Shown here one piece after another: positions 22,536 through 35,697 of a stretch of 64,000 bases of DNA (the first letter of the stretch is position 1; every line of letters starts with the position of its first letter). The notes beneath the pieces were generated by a model. That model worked only from the letters and a program-made list of their open reading frames with translations, had not been told where the DNA came from and searched no databases. The DNA is from Nomia melanderi. Its lineage: Eukaryota > Arthropoda > Insecta > Hymenoptera > Halictidae. The translations under genes and the position numbers were made by a program. The stretch lies in assembly GCF_051020985.1 (NCBI RefSeq), contig NC_135000.1, positions 23,714,784-23,778,783 of the forward strand. The letters run 5' to 3'.

Positions 22536-25500
22536 AACATGTCATTTTGTCCTTTTTCGTCGCCTCTCTTATTTCCTCTGCCGATGATACTCACGTTTTC
22601 CAGCGTCATTCTTTGATCAAAAATTCGAGGCCTGGAATCAGCGACTTCGTTTCATACGTATTCTCTGTGTCTCCACTTGATTTGATTTCACACAATTATA
22701 CATAATATTAAGCTTTCCATAATGCATCTATATACGAAATATTTCGATAAAATTGTTTCTTAATTTATATGTATTCTTGCTAGTTAGATTCGATGATCGT
22801 CCTCTGTACCTCATCGAAAAATGTCGAATATTTCTAGTGGAGAACCTTCGAAAGAGTTAATTCAATGATACCTCGAATAATTCGGGAATCGTCTATCCTC
22901 CCCGACGTCGTCGCTCTTTTCTTGGCTCCAACGTTAATGGCCAATCGGAGCGTCCCCGCGATGGTATCGGAAACGAAGGGGGCAAAAGTTCGCCGATCCG
23001 TTCCGCGACGGATTCTCGGAGTTTCGTGGGGGACGGGGGTCGGCCGTCGTTTAGGGTAGAAAGAGATTCGTCGGTCGTGTAACTAGGTGTAGTTACCGGG
23101 AAGGAATTCGCCGGCGAAGTACCTCGAAATTATCACTAATTCCCGGGTAATCTTTCGGCCGGGTAGTTCGGAAGTTTTGTAATAGTTGGAAAGTTAGGCC
23201 CTCTCTCTTCGGCCGGTTCCGGGGTATTGGCACTTTGCGAGGGGCGGGGGAGGGCACCGCGGATACCGGGAGTTACTGCGACACCGTGAATCAATAGCCC
23301 GAAGAAACATTCTTTTGCCCGTGGACCAGCGAAATTGAACGGCCCCGTTCCTCGTCTTGCCGCCGCTCGTTCCCGTGAACCGTGACGATCCATCTTTCGT
23401 GGTGTCCCGCGAAGTTTGCGTATACAGCCCCGTTGTATCGGGGCAACGACAACGATCGTTTTATCATCCCACGCCAAATATTTAGAATATTCATGCCGCG
23501 AGCTGGCTCGGGGCTTTTCGCCGCTTAGCTACTCGGGGATTAGTTCCAGTTGGTCAAAGTTTCGTTTACTTAGACGCTCGCTGCTGCTGCTGCGCGTGCG
23601 CACGAGCCGAGACTGTTAAACCCATTGCTAGCCGTTTCTGCGGTTGGCTCATCGGTTTTCCTTGATATTTCGAGGAGCCTGACGATCTAGCTCCGAGATT
23701 GTTTAGCTTTTAGACAAGGTACATTGATGATTGAGCAACGACGTTGAATTCTTGGAGGAATATTTATTTGTATATGTTTATTATGTTATATAGAGTTATG
23801 CTGTGATGAAGTTCGAGCGCGAGCTTCGTGATATATGACGTTTGAAAATGAAAATTTTACTTTGTTCTGTGGTTCTATTAGTTTCTAACGGGTTCAATGA
23901 ATATCGCATTATTGTGTAAAAGCGCGACGTACGTTCCGCTGGCAGCACGTGCAAGCAAAACGATACCGAATCGATTCTAGCTTCTCTGCGGAATCAATCT
24001 CTGGCCATCGACCACAATGGACCGGCAGGAAAATCGTGGCCGAAGTAGGCAACGCCTACCTCGCTCCTGGATTCGATCATAAAATTGCATTAAAAGGCAC
24101 TCTGGCCGAGGCGACTCGATTTTCTGGCACAAATAACAGCACTCCGGCGTCGTTCTTCGTCCGCCGCTGCTATTAGCCCTGCTAATTTTCAATTACCCGT
24201 CTCGCCGAACGATATTTGCAAGCCGCAGTCTATCTCGGAAGCCCACCTGCAACAATTTACAGGGCTAATGTGTCTCAGAGGGGCGAAAAACCGTAAAAAA
24301 CCAGGCAAACTGCGTTTCACATTCCAACGAAGATCGTTCTAATTGCATCCCCGTGGAAATTTACGTAAATCCCGCGGACCAGTATTTTCGCAACGTTTTT
24401 AAACCTCGGTGATCCACAATTATTTAATCTTAGCAACATTACACAACACCCGCATCCCATTAAATCCGTGTAGCACTTAACCTTACCGAGCGTCGATCGA
24501 TCAAAAAATAATTTTCTAAAAGGACTTTTCTAATAATAAAATTCGAGCCATTGATTTCCTGATAATTACTGTAACACAGCTATTACGGTAATCGTTTAAC
24601 AGAATTTTCTGCACGCGATACACGCCGCGGCTACAACATCTAGTTTTACCATCAACTATTTAGCGTACACACTCGCCCATGAACGTTATATTAATTACTT
24701 ACGAGAGAACGGGTATCACGGTATCTAACACTGCGGATCTCGAAATCTGAAACGCTGCATCTTCACCGGACAAGGAAACCGTCCCGAAACACGCGGACAT
24801 GATTAAACGTGTCCACTGTACACGGAAGTTATGTTCTTCGACGGCATCTCGGAAGCGTCTTGTCAGCGTTTGTTCATTATCGAAGTTTGTTGGCGCAAAG
24901 TGCGTCGCCGGGGAGCCGAGATAAACGTCCCAGTCCCCCGTGTTTCGTTCTTTCCCTCGAAATTTCTACCGCCCCGTATTATCGCGACGCGACACGGCGG
25001 GCCAACAAACCAACAAGGGTTAACCTAATTATTTAGCTGCCGAACTCCTTGACTACTGCCGGGGAACCAGTTGCTATTCCACTCGAACGGCGCTCGTGGG
25101 ACACCGACTGGGAAAGAGCAGAGGGTGGCGGGCAGGGTGAAGAAAAAGACAAAAGCAAAGAGAAGAGAGAACCGTGAATCCCTATGAGGGGCGAGATAAA
25201 GACGTAGATCTTTGACCCCGGTATCTTTTGCCGGACCATCTCCTCCCCGCAAAGAATCGGCCAATAAACCCTTATGAGCTGAACTGCTAAATTCGCAGGA
25301 GTGGATTGTCGAGGGTGGAAATGGCACGTGTTCTTATCCACGGTCCATCTTCTCACGAGGTAAGACTCAATAGTCTACCTAGCTGAATTTTGCACCAAAG
25401 TTTTATTACGAACATAGTGCAATCATGAGGTATAAAACAACGATTTTGTAATTAGATGATGTCTCCTTGTGACATAGCGCTTGGTCGCCATTTTGTGTAG

Positions 25501-28500
25501 CTGAATTTTCTATTGATTTTTTAATGTAGACTCACGTAATACAATTTTGTGCTACGATAGTAGATATTTTCTTGTAAAAAGAGGCTTGGATTCTATCTTC
25601 AGTAGCTGAATTGCTGATCCACGATTCAATTCAAACTCGCACAATACCATCGTGACGTTCAAAACGAAACTCTACAGTTAGACTATCGGCACAATAGAAA
25701 TGTGGTTAGCGCCGAGTCACGATTCAACCCTTCTTTGAGTTTATTGCCGGGGAAAGTGCTAAGTCCCGAGAGTGTCTGCTACAGTATAGGTTTGTCTGTT
25801 GGTTGTTTCCCCTTGGGTGCTGTACAAGTTTAAACGGTGCGCTCGAGCTCCGCAGAATGTTAGTCCATACATTTTTTAGAAGAAAGTCTATTCAAGTTTC
25901 GGCTTTACGGGATCGGGACGGTTAAAATTCGTTGCGTACGGGTATGCGAGTTAACGTCTCGATATTTCCTTATGGAAACATGTTACATTCGAGATATGGA
26001 TGATTTTGCAAGCAGTCGTGGCTTTATTCTTTCTTATTAACCCTTTTCGTGCAGTTTCGAAGGATTAATCTACGCTTAAATTAAGTTACATCTCATTTGT
26101 TTCCGAAAGTTCGTACGTAAATCGCTTTCCGAACAAGTGGCCATCATATTTTCCATTATATCGGCGCACTTTCTCGGCCAGATTCCAACAATATTATGCG
26201 CGTGACGTTCCCGCGACAAAATGACGCGAACAGTATCGCGGTTATGACGCAAAGTTCGTAATTAACGAAGTTTTTACCGCCGCCACATATTTCCCTTCCC
26301 GGGACGCGCACATGCGCCCAGGATGGACGAGGATCAGGTGTACCGGACGCGTATCCACTTTATATGGACACGTGGGTCCAGCCCGGACAATTATTGATTG
26401 ACTGTTCCTAAGAAATGTCCGAGACGCTGCTCCGGGGACACGGCCCACGGAGCATACTAACTTTCGGGATTTCCCGGTAGGACCATCCTGAAATTTACGA
26501 TAATCAGCCGCCGTATATTGAGCCGCGCAACTCCTAAGGACACTTTGTTGCATGGTAATCTTCCGTCATCTCGCCGAGATCACGATTAATCGACGTCGAC
26601 CCGGTCATTTTAACGTTAACGTATGATTAACAGCGAGCACTTTAAAGAAGCGAGGTGCATAAAGAAGAATGGAAGAAGATTACCAAGCAGCGAGACGTAT
26701 AACATTATTTACTTGAAAATGGAAGACAAGAAACCAAGAATCTTGCGCGAAAGATGGCACCAGCTTGTCCAACAACTGAATATCAATGATCGATTAATTG
26801 AATAAAAATTTCGTTTCGAGATTGTAATAACATTTCAAGATTCTAATAACATGTGTATGAATGTAATTTAAGTATTTAAAAAGATCGAATGGAAATAACA
26901 GGTTCCAGCTGTTAAATTTCCTCAGAAAAGACTCTTGAGTATTATTTAAATCCCATTTCAAAAATCTAGCGAACCTAGCACCTGTCGGTTATTAAATCCA
27001 AATATAGCGCTCGAGTTTCAAATGAAACATCTATTCATCCGTCCAAATCTCCCGGCAACTAAATTTTTCAACGGCCACGGTCCTATTCTGACGCGAAGGT
27101 GACGAAGGCGTTGACGCATATCAACGGGCAATTTCGCGTTTCATCCGTCACGGTCAATGGCTGCCAGTGCCGTACCGTCGTGCCTGGCTAGGGTGGCCCT
27201 GACAGTGACATGCGGACAGGAGGAAAACAGAGGGTTCACCTGAAAATTCCAGGAAGTCTCTGATCGTCGCCGGAGCGGAGAGCCAATCAGTCCGAGCCGG
27301 ATGAAATTGGCATCTCGATCGGGCAAGACAAAAATTGTAGTACGATCGTCCCGTCGTGGTGGAGCGGAGCGACATACACCAAATTAAAATCGCAGCGCCG
27401 CGAAGCCGCGTCGGCTGGCGACAACGTCGTTTCTCGTCGAAACCACGACGAACTGTCGCGTTGGACAATTTCGCGGAAACGCCGTTCAATTTCTGATAAC
27501 CCGGTGACAACTGTTCGTCGTTGTCACGTCGCGCTATCTCGAATTCAAACAGCGACTTCGATACCATCGACTGACACCGCTCACCGCTTATATCGTGATA
27601 TAAGTAATTAAAACGTGAGATTCCAAATCGAGCGATTAACGTTGAACCTCCTGATTTATCTCCATTGACTCGAGCGATCGTTATAACTTCGTTTTCCGCG
27701 TCCGTATTTGGAAACAGGTGAATGACGTTTCAAATTTTATTCGAACCTTCGCGGGTGCCGCTTATAAAATATTCGTAAATAGCATGAATTTCTGTACAGG
27801 ACTCGAAGCGTTCAATCGCGTGGCGGTCACGTGAAAAGAATAACAGCGCGGGGCCAATATTTCGGGTAAAGGAACTCCGCGTGCGGCTGATATAGCAATG
27901 GAGCGCGGCGGAAAAGAGAATTTCGGCGAGCGTTCGCAATAATCAACGTTTCCCCGTAAACGGTTGCTGACTTTTGAGTGAATTTGTTCCCGGGACGGAT
28001 AAAAGGAAAACGTACGAAGAAGAAGAATCCAATCTCGAGATCTCGGAATGTTATACATTCCCCGTTTCCGTTGGAACGCTTGATTTCTCAGCGAGAATTC
28101 GAATCAATCCCGGCGAGTCGTACGATCCGGATTTTATTCATGCAGGTGCGTTTGTACACATCGAAGTAATAAACCTGTCGCTAGCGAAGTAAATCAATGT
28201 ACCCTCCGCCCCCACCCTCTGCTCGCCCGCCGCCGTGCCCCCCTCCCTTTTGCTACCCGGGTTCCTACGTTTCCCTGTCGGGGATGGCAAAGGCCACATC
28301 GATTTTGGCGTGAGATTAAAGTTGGTAGTTTCAGAGATGTCGGAATGGAAGAACCAATTTCCACTTACCCGGGCGCGAGATGTAAAGCGTGCAATTTCAC
28401 CGTGGCAAGTCGACCGAGATTTATGGCGCGGGTCCGGGGGCGGACCGAACGGAAGTTTCGCTTCTAAAAAGGAATTTTTAAAATATCGATAACGCCCGCG

Positions 28501-31500
28501 AATAATTTCTCCTCCGGCCGGCGATCGTAAATTCCGCCCGGAATAATGTGACGCGCTTGGCTACCGCCGAAGGTACAAATTCGGAACACCGAGCGAAGTA
28601 ATTGATGGTGTATATCATAACAACACCGCGGATGTTTGCGCGAATTCTCGCTCGTGGACGAACGTCTGGAAATTCGATGGAACTGTAGTTCACTAGTTTC
28701 GGAGGGTTAAAAAACGAAGCTGCATTGAATCGAACAGAATGTCGTGCCTCGTCCACTTCCTCAGATTTCCTCGAGTTCAATCCAATCTAATCGTTATCAC
28801 TCTCAATTATTCATAACGCAACGGTGGAACATACATTTCACAAACATCTCAAGCAATTAGATAACATAGTCCAACGAATGTCTCCACTTCCTGTTAGCTC
28901 GAAGCATCTACAACGTAGCTCCTTACAATTTTCACATTCCGCGGAACATTCATCGTACCTTCGGCCAAGAAACAAGATCATTTATTACACTCGAAACTCC
29001 GTGTACATAAAGCACCATTCACCCTCTTCTTTACGCAAACATTTAATTCAACGATCACGCTAACATATTCTGCCAGGAGTAGTAAATCCCGAGTGCGCGG
29101 CACAGAAACCGCATCAGCGAAGGAAGGCTGCGCGATTCAAAGCGCCGTATTATCAAGCGTTCAATTACGTCGACGCGGCCGACCGATAAGGCCGCAGGGA
29201 GAGAACGATGTATCGAGGGGGCATAGAGCAAAAAATTCCTTCCCCCGCCCCTCGTTTCGTTTATTCACGCTTCCGCCGCGGTCGGCCGAAGGATGAGAGG
29301 AAGGAGCCTGGGCCGGGCAATTTGCGTGCAACGCACGCGAGCCGTAGCGGAGCGGTAGCGAACGGTATCTATTAGGCGTATATCAATATAGGATCTTGTA
29401 GAAATCGCGGGCTAATGGGCATATTGGCATGCGGCGTATAGCGGCCGGCGAGCTGCGTCTGGGAACGCGAGAGACGAGAGCGCAGCCGGCGCTGAGCCGA
29501 GCATGATCGCGATGGAGCGACGCGTACGCAACGTTACGTGGCCTTTGTACGGGTGCTTAGAAGTGTGAAGGCTAGCATAGACATTATTACATTATCCGCG
29601 TAAATGCGCGGACCGGCCGGGGCTGTGTGCGTGTCTTTATTACAACGGCGCGGCGCGGCCGCAGCGCATCCCCCGGAGAAATAACTTCCATGAACCACAC
29701 CTTCGTAATCGACGTACTTCATAGAACCATAAACGATTCCCGCGGATGCCTCGACCGCCTTCCAAGGATGCTCTCTGTCTTCCGCTGATATAAAATCTTT
29801 GCGGGCGTTACGACCGATGGTGGATGGTTCTTTCGCGCGGAAATAAGTTGAGGGTCTTGATCGCGTAGATCATTTTCTCGGAAAATTATTAGGAAGTTGA
29901 TCTGCATGTCTGTAACGGGCAAAACGTGTCGCAATGCATATTCGATTTGTTGGAAAATGAAGTTTCATGGTGATTTTATTTTACGTTTATGATTAACGTT
30001 TTAGTTGATTGTATATGATAAATACCAACAACTGCTGCGGTATGAGATATGAAGATATTAGCCTCATCGGTAGCTGTGGTTAAAGTGCGTCTTCGGGAGA
30101 ATACAATTTCTCGTTCAGCTATCTGACGTGTAAAATCCAAAGAGCATCCTTGAAACGCTGCGCTCGTATTAAATGAACCCGCGAACGAAGACGGAGAGTA
30201 ATTTAAAGGAGAGATCGGGCCTTTGATATTCAATAAGTGCCACAAATCTGGCTAGGAAAAGGCACACGTACTCCATTCCGCTGGGGTTTGTGATCACAGC
30301 ATCCAGAGGTGTCCTTATCTTTCCTCGGGAATTGCCGATTGCAACCGGCAGCGACGCAATTCGAGTTTCCGCTAATTTCTTCGTTGTTACCGGAGACATC
30401 TTGCATGGATCCGTGTTACCTGGTCCTTAGTAAGCCGCCGCTAGGCCCCGTCCTTAATGGGGGGTCATAGATTATGGCAAATGAGGAAAGTTGGGCAGCG
30501 CCGAGCACAGGGGGCAGAGAAGAGCCATGTGGCGCCAGCTGCGGAGCTCCGGCTTCCAACTTCATAACCAGCCGTCCGGGATGGGCCGGGGCTGGCCATC
30601 CACCCTGAAATTTTCAAGCTGCGAACCACCCGTTTTGCATCTTTTTATTCTTACCTTCGTGCACGTCAGTCTCGGGGCAGTCTCGTTAATGCCAATGGGT
30701 AACTGATGCATAAAAGGATAATAAACGGAACTATTAGACGCTCGAGAGTGTACGAGCTCGTTCGAGAGGTATAATAAGCAGGTCGAACTATCCGACAGCA
30801 AGAATCGCGATGCAAATCGTGTATTTTGAATTAGCAGTCAATCTTTATTAACCTTTCACCGAATATGTATTCGATAATATTCAAACTTAGGTAAAATCGA
30901 ATTACAGCAATTTAAGTGTATTCAAATCATAGTGTCGTTTTAATGAAACTGGTACTTTCATTTCTTTCGTGGCGTAGGTCGAACGGAGTGTCTAGAAATT
31001 CAAATGGAATTGTAAAATAGCTTGTATAAATTGGAAAATGAAACTGATTGCTCGCCTCCGAACGGAACCATCCAAATGTGCAAATTCATCGAACGCAACG
31101 GACCAGACGAAGACACTATCGTAGAAGACACGGATCCATTGTGTCGCTTGTAGATTCTTCGATTAACCGGCGAACGAGGGGTTCGCCCTCAAGTTTAATT
31201 ATCCCCGCGGAATAAAGTGATCGCGCCGCGTCAGAGGGACATAACGAGTAACAAACTCGTACAACTTTTCTAATAAGGTGGACGGAAACGGGGACGCGTA
31301 AAGGTGGAGTGAGGGGGCCCGGGCGAGAAAGAGGGGGGAAAAAACGTATATATCCGGACAAAGCGACAGATGCCCGAAGGAATTGTAAAATATGGTTTAC
31401 GACAGTGGTGCAATGCAGGTCTCCGAGGTTGGAGGAGCGGTGCGCGGGATTCACCGTCTCTTGTTCGGGCCGGATCGATAGGTCGGATCGACTGGCGGCG

Positions 31501-34500
31501 GCAGCCGCGTCTCGATTCTCCGAGGAAACGGATTTCAGAACGGTAGGACGGGCTGGCGTAGTCGTGATGCGGGACGAAATTCGAAATCTCCTCGGGCAGA
31601 TTGCCTCGGGGCGCGAAGTTCTCTTTAACTCCCGCCGCACAAAGAACCGCGTTTGCCCGACGAAAGTGTCACGATGAAAAGTCGCGAAAACGTCTCGAAT
31701 CAACGTGTCGCGGGGCAATCGACGCGCGCGCCCGGGCAACGCTTTCAACCGGCGCTCGATTCCTCGGGGCGTTCCGTGATCACCTGGCTACCGATTGCCT
31801 CGAATCATTTTCAGGATCGACGCCGCGTTTATCGGAACTGACTGCTTCGCCGTTCGCTATTGCGGAGGACGCTTTCGCCGAACGCTTTAAACAGGAAAAA
31901 AGTTCGTTGATCGTGAATCGCACGGGGGACAAACATTTTTGTATACGTCAATCTATGAATTTCTATTTAATCCAGCAATCTCTGCTTCCGAACGAGAACG
32001 TTCACCGTGTTCCTTGTTTCATTTATCGTAGCGTACGGAATCGACACAAGACGTGGATGAGAGTTGAACGTTGTTTTTAGAAGTATGAATATTTTGGTGT
32101 ATTCGATATTAAAATTGATTTGAACTTCCAAGCGGATTCTGTGTACAAACAATCGGTCACCGGCGAGCCAATAAGCGGCTCGAAGAATAAAACTCGGGAC
32201 AGTGTCTTTTAAGCAGCAGCTCGTTGTCAGGGTACAACGGGACAAAGAGTGTTCGCCCCGCGATTCCCGTCGCGAACTTCTTTCGCAATTATTCCTCGCC
32301 GTCGCGCGAACACTTTATCCGACGATTTGCGGTTGACATTAATAGCGGGATCCGTCTTCGGGGGAAACAGAACAGACGTCTCGCGAGAAGCGCGTCTAAC
32401 TCTTCCGCGTTTGCCGCCGCGGCTTCAATTAAGGAGACTTCCAATTATCCGTTATTTAAACGAGGTCCTCCCTCCGTTTTGTCCTTCATCGCGGCTAGAC
32501 GGAACACCGGCGAAATAAGGGTGGGCGAAAAGGATCGAGGGGCGGGGGCGAGCGAATGAATCGGGACGGAGGAGCGCGGGATGCCAAGATAATGATACGT
32601 TTCCAATTTCCGCGTAACGAACATCTCGCTGGCTCTGCCATTAGCCGGATTAACCGTGCTGCGATATTCGCCAACTTTTTTCCCTCTGCGTGTAACGCGG
32701 GCTAGGAAGCGACGTCGCGAGGAATCGCGATAAAGGGGCGGTCCGGGATGAAAAGTGGCGGATGTCGCGCGTCCGACGAAAGCGATTTATTTGTTCTGTA
32801 GCTTTGTTCACGGGAAATCGGGTGCCGCTTTAACTCCCGCGGGGGAAGAGTCGAAAGATTGTACAGGCGAAAAAAAGCGGAAAGTCGAAAGAGAAAGGAG
32901 CAGAAGCGGTGAAACGGGAGACGGAAGCGGGAGAGACACCACGCGAAATCTTGGGTAACTCTTCTAGCCCGACGATCCCCGCGGCGCTTCAATTAACAGT
33001 GCCGGCAATTATCTGTTATTTAAATGAGACCGTCGCGGATCGTTCAGCGTTTAAGCAAGCGAGACACCAGTTAGGAAAAGGGGTAAAATTTGGTGCGCAC
33101 TGGTTGCCGGGTGAGGGTCGAAAGCGGGGTGGCGTTATATGCGCAGCGTTAGCCCGGCGCTATCTTCTCCAGGTGTCTAACGCCGCCATCGTCATCCCTC
33201 TCGACGTCGATGTCCGTACACCCTTTCCCCGCGCGCGGCGAGCATCGTCAACCGAACGAATCAACCCCGCGCCGGCGTCGTAGACCGGAAGAGGGTTGAC
33301 AGCGTAAACCCGGCTCTGGGAGCCACGATTCCGACAGCAGTTCCTGAACGCATGAATTTTTAATAAAATCACCTACGCCAGACGTCACCTTTTACAGGGG
33401 ATACCTTCTTGCTGCGGGATGCAGTGATCCGAGCCCCTAACCGGGGCCAACCTCTTCTCCCTTGTCTCCACCGGTTACTAATAGAAACTTTACCAACGTT
33501 TCTTTTCACTCATTCCCCCTCTCCTATTTAACCGACAGCTGGAACACGGCAGCGAGAGATCGAACAGCGTTTCCAATCCTGATCCGTCCATCGGGAGAGT
33601 ATCACGTCCGCTAGTTTAGGGGATGTTCCGGATGATGCTCGCCGTGAAATCCGCGTACAAGCATCTCGGCTCGACCTAGCCGAACCCCGACCGCCTCCCT
33701 TTCCGCACTTAGCGCGACCCTTGTCTTGGCGGCTCGAGGATGATCGATTCCACTGGCATTCGGTATTATTGCTGACATTACGTTATCGCGGTCGGACATC
33801 TGTCGAAGACGACGTCCACCCACCCCTCGCCCGACGCTCCAGCGCGGAGCTCTCGTCGACATCGATCGAACCGTGTTTTTGTCCGACGGCCGCGCGATCT
33901 CTCGCCGACCTAGAATCGCTGGAACGCGTTGTAATTGTCCCGTCCAGATGTCCGGCGGATGAAGCTGTAAGCGTGTCGGTTTTTGCGACGTCGCGGATCG
34001 ATTCTTCACGCGTCCTCGAGGCGGCCAGCGGGGACGGAGACCGCGCGCAATAAATTCCGGATAGGAGAAAAAAGGAGCGCCGAAAGATAGGGGGACGGCC
34101 GGGGTCGATTGAAAAGGAGTAATAGAGGAAAGAGTGGGCATTGTCGAAAACTTAGACATCCACGTTCGTCCCATATGGCATCGAAATGACGCACCGGGGA
34201 GAAAACTGTCGAGGCAGGCGCCGCGCGGCGAACTTCGACGTCTGCGAATCCTTGCTCATGCCGGGCCCCCTCCGCTCCTCAGACTCCTCGGCAACCCTAC
34301 GTCCCCCGCTTTCGCCGCCCCCTGCCCGAGCATCGTTTCGTTGCCCCCTCGAAGTGACGTGCCGCATTGTGCGACACGCATTGCGCTCTTCTCGCTATTA
34401 ACGCGCTCGTTGAGCAACGAGTGGCCCCGTCGTTCTTTTTGAATGATTGAGAGCTAAGACAACGCGACAGATTTCACCGTCGAGGACTCAAGGATTGGTC

Positions 34501-35683
34501 CTCGTGCAGCTCGCCCGAACGCTTTAACAAGACTCCTTTTCACCGAGGCACCAGTGATTTCTCGTCCCCGTCGAGATAAAGGGTCGGGCTCCGGTGCCGA
34601 GGTACTATTTCCTACGGCTCCGATTTACGGGTCGGGCGTGCGCCGGTCATTTAAATTCGTTCCGAACGGACGCGGGATGTTTCTGGGTTTTCGGTGTCGG
34701 TGTTTTGGAATCGATGGTGCGGCTATGAAAGACCGAGGAATTTTGGGAACGCGTTTGTTCGGCGATTAACAGCGGGTCACGCGATACGACGATCGGCGCG
34801 GATGAATACGACCGAATGAAATTTCAATGTCAACTTTGAGGTCCTCGATGTTTCGCTGTTTGACACGCGTTCGGCGATTGATCGGAAAGAATGCTGCTCG
34901 CTTTGTGATTGCAAGAATCGGTCGAACGTAGTATGATGAAATATCTCGGAAACACGGTTAGAATAATCGCGTGTGCCTTGTTATAATATTTTATTTCAAT
35001 CGATTCATTGAAACATTCAGCGGTTCGCAATTCACATTAATAAAACGTTGCCAGCGACGCGAGTCAGCAACTGCGCAACCGAAAGCCAATTGATTCGCGA
35101 CTGTCGACAGGGGAGCGGCAGGCAATGCCGATAGAGATCATTGTTTTCCTGGCAATAAGCTTTTCATCTCTATTCCCCAATAGAATGGCATTCGCTTCCT
35201 ACAAATCCGCGATTGCGAGTAAACCACTTTGAACGTTCTTGGAATACCGAGCGCGAAGCCACCCTCCTAGATCCCGTTCAACGATTCAGGGAGGGCCTTT
35301 CGAAGAGAGTTCGGGGAATCTCAATCAATATCTACATCGGAAGACGCCTATAAAATAAAGCTACAGCACGAGTTGGCGACGCATCGTCATCAAAGAACAG
35401 TTCGAGATTCCTCCTTCCCTCCCTCGGCGAGATGATAGGCGGAAAGAGAGAGTGACGGGGAAGGGGGAGCGATATCATAAAGGGTAGCGGGAATCGTAGC
35501 AGTCGCGGACGAAGGGAGAAGATCCGTTCGTTATAGTCTCCTCGAATGTAATCTTTAAGATGAGATCGCGCTGAGTCTATGAATCGTCGGAGTGGACTCA
35601 CTGCGCAACTTAGCTCTTTTATTCCCCTGCCTCCCCTTTTGCTCGGGCTCCTTCTTACCGAGGGCTGACGGAGTAGGATAAAA
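22536..35683. other. Long intronic region, no gene recognised
   Basis: About 13 kb without an identifiable gene. Composition switches between CpG-rich blocks (about 23000-23600, 27100-27560, 29100-29700, 31280-33350, 33700-34450) and AT-rich blocks (about 22640-22870, 23700-23900, 25380-25700, 30800-31060, 34830-35040). Open frames up to 210 codons (31116-31748, minus strand) lack domains. Splice-like AG|GT junctions occur at 25359/25360 and 28145/28146. Confidence 0.5.
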
Positions 35684-35697
35684 ATATATATATATAT
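35684..35697. repeat. (AT)7 microsatellite
   Basis: Fourteen alternating A and T bases, ending in ATATGCAT. It is a short simple repeat. Confidence 0.9.

Noticed and set aside
22595..22631. Possible 37-base minus-strand microexon with a GTGAGT donor
   Set aside because: One frame is open and the donor is good, but the acceptor tract is weak and no partner exon was found on that strand.
31116..31748. 210-codon minus-strand frame, the longest in the window
   Set aside because: GC-rich, stop-poor DNA. A + strand frame of 122 codons overlaps it, no motif is seen, and no splice sites or promoter support it.
33611..34174. 187-codon minus-strand frame
   Set aside because: Overlapping frames on both strands and no family resemblance; most likely chance.
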